Shown here piece by piece: positions 6,566-11,004 of a stretch of 11,004 nucleotides of DNA. This DNA comes from Bacteroidales bacterium (GTDB lineage Bacteria; Bacteroidota; Bacteroidia; Bacteroidales; P3). The notes beneath the pieces are model-generated. The model was not told where the DNA came from. It worked only from the letters and a program-made list of their open reading frames with translations, and did not search any database. Positions within the stretch are counted from its first letter, which is position 1; each line of letters starts with the position of its first letter. The translations under genes were made by a program, and so were the position numbers. The DNA lies in NCBI GenBank assembly GCA_012837565.1, contig DUQY01000137.1, positions 1-11,004 of the forward strand, read 5' to 3'.

Positions 6566-6615
6566 AATTTGCTGAATCTTCGTTTTAATTTTTTAAAGTG
6601 AAGATTCAGCAAATT
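6566..6615. repeat. Long near-perfect palindrome (hairpin)
   Basis: AATTTGCTGAATCTTC (6566-6581) and GAAGATTCAGCAAATT (6600-6615) are perfect 16-nt inverted repeats. Inside, two G-T wobble positions and TTTAA/TTAAA (6584-6588 with 6593-6597) nearly close the helix to a 4-nt loop. It sits between the convergent 74-residue gene (stop at 6485) and the DUF3078 gene (stop at 6704), so it may act as a bidirectional transcription stop or RNA-stabilising hairpin. No T-run follows on either strand. The TGAATCTTCGTTTT portion also occurs inverted at 639-652. Confidence 0.75.
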
Positions 6616-6703
6616 GTTTCAGCGTTTCATTTTTCTAACTCTTGGTTTGGTAAAACAAGATTATATTTTGAGAAAGAACCCAATAAATACTAGTGAAAAT
6701 ATC

Positions 6704-7648
6704 TTAGAAGTTTAGAGGAACGGATAGTCCTATTCTTTCTTTAAATTGTAGGTCTGTGCTGAAATCGTAATCGTATACTATTTGAATATTGATAAAGGCA
6801 GAGAAGTATTTATTTACTTTCAAGGTAATATAGGTTTCAAAATTGATATCTGTGTTTTTTAGGAATGGTACTTTGTCGTAGTCGTTGAAGAATTCAAGTT
6901 TAGATAAGATGTTTATGTTAGTAAAGACTTCCTTTTCAAAGAATATCTTTATATAAGAACCAAATGCGAAGTCACAATGCCCATCTTGTTCTAGTCCAAA
7001 ATTGCCTTTCTTAGCCAAACGGTTATCTCCAACAATGGTTGTTCTGCCTGTTAGGGGCGAAATAAGAACTGAGAGGTACGGTCTTGGCTTATATTCCAAA
7101 CCCACTGAGGTTGTTAGGTATGCTGGGGACAAAATTGCAGATACTAATACGGTATCGTTCTTAAATCCTTCATCGAATTGTGATTTAAAGTTGATAAGTG
7201 CTGAATAGTTCCAATTACTGAAAGCCTTATAACCCACAATTGAGTTAAGCTCCATCTTATCTTCATTCTTTCTAAATATATTCCCCTTATCGAAAATACC
7301 TTTTCCGTTATTGTCTTGTCTCATTTTTCCATAGCCAAGCTCAACTGAGTTATCCCATTTCACTTTCTTTTTGCTATAATTGAAGAAGCCCTTATAAAAG
7401 GTTGAGAAAGCAAACGAGCTTACCCCTCCTGCTTCCCAGTTTTCAAACATATTTTGTTCGGTATTGAAGGTTAGGTTGTTTTTAATATACCAATACTTAT
7501 CTTTTGTTGTGGTATCTTCAACTATATTTGATGCTCTAATGGCTGCTTTATTTATTGCTTTCACTGCGTTATCTCTAACTGCATCTTGTGCATTTGCAAG
7601 GTTGGACAGAAGTATTAGTCCTGCTATAACTAAGAAAAGTCTTTTCAT
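6704..7648 (-). CDS. DUF3078 family outer-membrane beta-barrel-like protein
   Basis: 314 residues with a clear signal peptide (MKRLFLVIAGLILLSNLANA, cleavage before Gln21). The body shows alternating aromatic and polar beta-strand patterns and the family's recognisable features: NMFENWEAGGVSSFAF near the start, WDNSVELGYGKMRQD, a DKMELNS strand, LSVLISPLTGRTT, and the final strands ending in the aromatic residue of SVPLNF. A terminal Phe is typical of proteins inserted by the BAM machinery. An outer-membrane barrel is therefore likely; substrate and role are unknown for the family. It is the last gene of a probable minus-strand operon, with only 28 nt between it and the DUF2461 gene, and no internal promoter is obvious. 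The downstream palindrome at 6566-6615 may mark the transcript end. Confidence 0.85.
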   Translation of the reverse strand: MKRLFLVIAGLILLSNLANAQDAVRDNAVKAINKAAIRASNIVEDTTTKDKYWYIKNNLTFNTEQNMFENWEAGGVSSFAFSTFYKGFFNYSKKKVKWDNSVELGYGKMRQDNNGKGIFDKGNIFRKNEDKMELNSIVGYKAFSNWNYSALINFKSQFDEGFKNDTVLVSAILSPAYLTTSVGLEYKPRPYLSVLISPLTGRTTIVGDNRLAKKGNFGLEQDGHCDFAFGSYIKIFFEKEVFTNINILSKLEFFNDYDKVPFLKNTDINFETYITLKVNKYFSAFINIQIVYDYDFSTDLQFKERIGLSVPLNF

Positions 7649-7677
7649 TTAACTCTAATTTGATATTGTTTTTAATT

Positions 7678-8349
7678 TTAATTCATTGCTCTAAACATAA
7701 ACTTGTTGAAAGGGTGAAGTGCTTTATAGACTTCGAGCACATAGTTTATAAAATCTTTGTCCTGCGCCTTCTCTATTGAGCAGTAATGTGAAGGGGTAAA
7801 GTTCTTATTCTTCAAGTAGTCTATTTGTGGCCAGTCTTTTGGATATCCTCTTGGTGCATTCTTAAGAGGTTCTTCTTCATTTATGGAATTGAAATACTGT
7901 TTGAAAGTTTTATCGTTTATGATTTGTTCAAACTCATCTACATGGTAAAATATCTCATCCCTTATCTTCTTTAAATCTGACATTTCTGGGTGATGTATTC
8001 CTCCTGCAATCAAACAATGACCTTCCTCTATATGCATATAATAGCATGGTATATTAACTTTTTTGTCATTACCATAATATATAACTGAGGAGATAAATGT
8101 TTTAAGTGGGGTCTTATCTTTCGAGAATCTAATATCTCGGTGTTGTTTATACATTGTTTGCTTAGCATCATAGACTCCAATATGAGTATCGAACGCTTTA
8201 ACTCCAGGTATTAAAAGGTTAGCAAACTCCTCCATTTCCTTTCTTGCAGCATTGACCCTATCCTTGTTTTCCTGATACCAAGTACCATTATTATTCAATC
8301 TAAGATCTTTTAATAACTCGAAAAACTCCTTTGAAAAACATGTATCCAT
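7678..8349 (-). CDS. DUF2461 domain protein (TIGR02453-type)
   Basis: 223 residues, the usual length for this cytoplasmic family of unknown function. Family signatures visible are FFELLKDLRLNNNGTWYQENKDR split over 9-31, the core RDIRFSKDKTPLKT (71-84), YYMHIEEG (103-110) followed by a G-G-I segment, and a DLKKIRDEI helix (125-133). There is no signal peptide or membrane segment. It starts 5 nt after the stop of the BatA-like gene, so the two are almost certainly co-transcribed and probably translationally coupled. The biochemical role of the family is not established, and I assign none. Confidence 0.9.
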   Translation of the reverse strand: MDTCFSKEFFELLKDLRLNNNGTWYQENKDRVNAARKEMEEFANLLIPGVKAFDTHIGVYDAKQTMYKQHRDIRFSKDKTPLKTFISSVIYYGNDKKVNIPCYYMHIEEGHCLIAGGIHHPEMSDLKKIRDEIFYHVDEFEQIINDKTFKQYFNSINEEEPLKNAPRGYPKDWPQIDYLKNKNFTPSHYCSIEKAQDKDFINYVLEVYKALHPFNKFMFRAMN

Positions 8350-8354
8350 ATCAA

Positions 8355-10403
8355 CTATCTGTTTCTAAATAATATATAAGTTTCTACTGCAATGCAAGTA
8401 AAAAGCAAAATTAGTAAAATTATTGATAATGGAAAACTGTTTTGTGATTTTTTAAAGTAAGTGCTTAATAATTGCTGTTTTGTTTCTAAGACATTATAGT
8501 CATTAAGTAAGCCTTTTTTTAGCTTAGAATTTATATCTTTTGTACTAAGAAAGCTAAGGTCTGATTCTTCTCTTCCATAGTTTAGAGAAAGTCCTCCATA
8601 AACCTTTCCTTTCTCAACAATATTATAGTTTCCTGACATTCTAACTTGATTATGCAAAACAATACTCTGCTTTTGTTTATCATTAAGGAACTGTGGTATA
8701 AATGAAATATTGTTATCTGTTGAAACAATCTCTGGAACAAATATTTTTGTTATATCCTTTAGCATTGAAATATCAATTGGCTTAGAGTCTGTCATAAAGT
8801 AATAAGGCTTTGGAACCACTTGATTAAATAATGCCATATTCCAGATGGTAGGCACAAACAATGCTTGCTTAATGAAATCGGTGAAATCATCTGTTAGGTT
8901 GGCTGTAAAGATATAAACCTTTGATGCATTCTTTTGACTAACTAATAGGAAGTCTTCTTGGCTTTGAAGCTTCATTACAGACTCCCTTGAAGTCCTTGTT
9001 GTTGATGATAGCCTAAAGTATTTCTTAACCGTAGGCATTTCCATATTATCTACCTCTGTGCTAAATACCCCTCTAAATAGCTTATTCTCTTGGTCAATTG
9101 TTACTACCTTGTTTTCTTTTTGCACAAGTTCTGTATAATATGGAAGAGAAAGCAAGTTCATTGAAGCCTGAAAAGACTTTAAGTCCATAGTTTGCGAAGG
9201 AATAATCACAACAGAACCTCCATTGTCCCTATAACGAATAAGCTCGGAAGCCAAGCCACTTGAAAACTCTGTTATGGCATTTAGAATAATTAGTGAGAAA
9301 TTGGAGAACTCATTAAAATCAATTGTTTTCTCGCTCATATTCCTAAGAGATATTTCTTTATTATTAGAGAAAAGCTGATTAATATAAGGGTTTGGATTAT
9401 TTGCATTAATTGAAAGAACCTCTATTGTTGGATTTGTTTGAATAGTAAAGAAAAAATCATCATCGAAAGTTATAGGGTTATCAATAATACTAATCTGTCC
9501 ATGTTGAATGCCATGCTTTTGAAGATTGAAGGTCATCTCTAAGTTCTTGGTTTGGTTTTTCTCTATATCAATACTTGAAACTGCTATTTGCTTATCGTCA
9601 ATAAAGAGCTTAACCGATACAGCCTCTGCCCTCTTATCCGATTTATTGACAATCCTAACATCTAATTTAACATTCTCTCCTACCTGAAAAATTGGGTCAA
9701 CAAAGGATATAGAATCAACATATAGATTATTTAAATTATTAGCTTGCAAAGGAATAAGAAGTGATTTAATTGTTGTGTCCTTAGGAAAGTTCTCCGAGTC
9801 AAATGCTGTGGTTTGAAAATCAGAAACCATAAAACATCGCTTATTAAATCCTTGTTTGGTATTAAGCAAATCAAATGAACGACTAATAAGCTTTGAGTTT
9901 TGTTCTGACTTAGGCGATATTTCTACCTCAGCCAGTAACTCAACAAACTTTTCCTTACTAACAAATTGCTGATGTTTGCCCTCCATATCCATTGTCAATA
10001 GAAGGAACTCATCATTATTATTATATTGATCAAGAATCTCTTTAGCTTTTTGTTTAGCCTCATCCAAAAGACGTCCTTCTCTGCCTTGATTTTGCATAGA
10101 AAAGCTATTATCAACACATACTACAACGGCGTTTAACCCTTTTTCAACAAGCTTCTTATCTGTATTAGGGAAATAAGGCTGAGCAAAGAAGAGGACTAAG
10201 AAAACAATAGCAAGTATTCTAACCAATAATAAGACCCTATTCCTAACTTGCTTCTGCTTTTTAGTGCTAATCTCAATATCCTTTAAAAACTTTACATTGG
10301 TAAAATAGACCTTCTTAAATCTTCGGAAATTAAATAAGTGAATAATAATAGGTATAGCTATTGCAAGTAGACCAAAGAGAAAATATGGATTAAGAAATTG
10401 CAT
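8355..10403 (-). CDS. BatA-type membrane protein with von Willebrand factor A-like domain
   Basis: 682 residues. The N-terminus (MQFLNPYFLFGLLAIAIPII, then HLFNFRR) is the classic BatA N-terminal membrane domain: one transmembrane helix at about 5-22, a basic linker, and a second helix at about 57-74. A vWA-like domain follows with the metal-site motif D-N-S-F-S (98-102) and a second acidic position in MVSDFQ (Asp195). A beta-sandwich region (about 225-320, CARDB/Ig-like) precedes a glutamine-amidotransferase-like segment (about 326-405, with LIRYRDNGGSVVIIPS). A C-terminal transmembrane helix sits at about 656-679. Bacteroidota encode many such proteins, some in aerotolerance (Bat) clusters with MoxR ATPases; none of those partners is visible here. 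It is the first gene of the probable three-gene operon. The role is inferred as envelope-associated and is otherwise unknown. Confidence 0.88.
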   Translation of the reverse strand: MQFLNPYFLFGLLAIAIPIIIHLFNFRRFKKVYFTNVKFLKDIEISTKKQKQVRNRVLLLVRILAIVFLVLFFAQPYFPNTDKKLVEKGLNAVVVCVDNSFSMQNQGREGRLLDEAKQKAKEILDQYNNNDEFLLLTMDMEGKHQQFVSKEKFVELLAEVEISPKSEQNSKLISRSFDLLNTKQGFNKRCFMVSDFQTTAFDSENFPKDTTIKSLLIPLQANNLNNLYVDSISFVDPIFQVGENVKLDVRIVNKSDKRAEAVSVKLFIDDKQIAVSSIDIEKNQTKNLEMTFNLQKHGIQHGQISIIDNPITFDDDFFFTIQTNPTIEVLSINANNPNPYINQLFSNNKEISLRNMSEKTIDFNEFSNFSLIILNAITEFSSGLASELIRYRDNGGSVVIIPSQTMDLKSFQASMNLLSLPYYTELVQKENKVVTIDQENKLFRGVFSTEVDNMEMPTVKKYFRLSSTTRTSRESVMKLQSQEDFLLVSQKNASKVYIFTANLTDDFTDFIKQALFVPTIWNMALFNQVVPKPYYFMTDSKPIDISMLKDITKIFVPEIVSTDNNISFIPQFLNDKQKQSIVLHNQVRMSGNYNIVEKGKVYGGLSLNYGREESDLSFLSTKDINSKLKKGLLNDYNVLETKQQLLSTYFKKSQNSFPLSIILLILLFTCIAVETYILFRNR

Positions 10404-10426
10404 TTATTTGTTTTTATTAATGTGAG

Positions 10427-10458
10427 TTGCGAAATTACAAAAAAAATATATATCTTTG
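10427..10458 (+). promoter_or_regulatory. Promoter of the DUF5362-like gene
   Basis: TTG at 10427-10429, 21 nt of spacer, then TATCTTTG at 10451-10458 matches the Bacteroidota -33/-7 pattern. It predicts a start near 10465 and a leader of about 23 nt before the ATG at 10488. It overlaps the weak minus-strand candidate for the divergent operon. Confidence 0.65.
10430..10437 (-). promoter_or_regulatory. Weak candidate -7 box (TAATTTCG) for the BatA-like operon
   Basis: The minus strand reads TAATTTCGCAACTC, one mismatch from TAnnTTTG and similar to TAATTTTGCAATTC upstream of kdsA. It would give a leader of about 20 nt before the ATG at 10403. No -33 element is seen. Confidence 0.3.
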
Positions 10459-10487
10459 CCTATGAAACAATTTAAATAATCAATATC

Positions 10488-10976
10488 ATGGAAAATTCAG
10501 AAAACGCAGTAAATTCATTTGTTGAAAACAATAATGAATTAGTAGTAAATGAAGAAATCAAATCTAACCTGTTAGTCTTTGCAAAATGGGGAAGGTTCTT
10601 AGGTATTATCTGCTATATATCGGCAGTATTTATGTTCGCTTTTGGGGTATTATTCATATTTGCTGGCTCCTTAGGAATAAACTGGCCTGGAATTGGTAAT
10701 GGATTATCAGGATTTGGAACAATTTACGGGGTATCGATGTTTATCCTAATGGCAATATATGGAATTATATATATATTCTTAGGGAAGTACTTATTGGGTT
10801 CTACTAAAAACACCAAACTAAGTATAGAACAAAACGACCAAGAAGCCTTAGTAAAGGGAACAAGTAATTTAAAAAAGCTATTTACTCTATTAGGTATTAT
10901 TACAATAATTGGACTCTGTATAGCGGTATTATATATTATAGTAATGGGTATTGCCATTGTTGCATTTATTATCTAA
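10488..10976 (+). CDS. Small integral membrane protein, DUF5362-like
   Basis: 162 residues. A short acidic, Asn-rich cytoplasmic-type N-terminus (1-25) leads into the AKWGRFLGI segment (32-40), which I associate with DUF5362 proteins of Bacteroidota. Hydrophobic stretches at about 37-63, 77-104 and 131-162 suggest three to five membrane helices, with a polar loop at 105-130. There is no signal peptide and no catalytic motif. The ATG at 10488 sits well behind a good promoter. The remaining 28 nt of the window hold no terminator. Function unknown; the family name is from memory and moderately certain. Confidence 0.75.
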   Translation: MENSENAVNSFVENNNELVVNEEIKSNLLVFAKWGRFLGIICYISAVFMFAFGVLFIFAGSLGINWPGIGNGLSGFGTIYGVSMFILMAIYGIIYIFLGKYLLGSTKNTKLSIEQNDQEALVKGTSNLKKLFTLLGIITIIGLCIAVLYIIVMGIAIVAFII

Positions 10977-11004
10977 GACTGGAAATAGATAAACTATATT
11001 AAAT

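Noticed and set aside
10462..10479. Five-codon upstream reading frame (ATG AAA CAA TTT AAA TAA)
   Set aside because: Its ATG falls only 3 nt after the -7 box, at or before the expected transcription start, so it is unlikely to be in the message.
1..11004. CRISPR array, tRNA or rRNA genes, insertion sequence, prophage
   Set aside because: No regularly spaced direct repeats, cloverleaf or rRNA-like sequence, transposase or phage gene was seen on either strand.

Overview
The window looks like chromosomal DNA from an AT-rich, Gram-negative member of the Bacteroidota. Four things point there. One gene encodes a large secreted protein ending in a gliding-motility / type IX secretion (type B) C-terminal domain. 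Families largely confined to, or typical of, this phylum are present (DUF3078 barrel protein, BatA-type membrane protein, DUF5362-like membrane protein). kdsA implies lipopolysaccharide. Finally, several genes are preceded by the Bacteroidota -7 promoter element TAnnTTTG (TATCTTTG, TAAATTTG, TAATTTTG), and strong Shine-Dalgarno sites are not evident.

Layout. Positions 1-39 (minus) hold only the first 13 codons of a gene whose N-terminus resembles site-specific DNA methyltransferases. Positions 40-782 have no convincing protein gene. They do hold a predicted ~205-nt minus-strand structured RNA (promoter at 301-308, several hairpins, a 13-bp terminal stem and a U-run), a separate strong hairpin at 412-453, and three tandem 21-nt repeats at 586-648. 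hisS (783-2141, minus) follows with its own promoter. Divergent from it is the 969-residue CUB/P-domain/PKD-like surface protein (2357-5266, plus). A bidirectional terminator (5292-5332) separates it from convergent kdsA (5368-6171, minus). kdsA shares a compact divergent promoter region with a 74-residue protein (6261-6485, plus) carrying two clamp-binding-like motifs. A near-perfect 16-bp-arm palindrome (6566-6615) lies between that gene and a probable three-gene minus-strand operon, in transcription order BatA/vWA-like protein (10403-8355), DUF2461 protein (8349-7678) and DUF3078 protein (7648-6704). A DUF5362-like membrane protein (10488-10976, plus) is transcribed divergently at the right end.

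Most of the protein genes are ordinary housekeeping or envelope genes. The parts least explained by known families are the non-coding block at 88-453, the palindrome/repeat family shared between 629-652 and 6566-6615, and the small clamp-motif protein.
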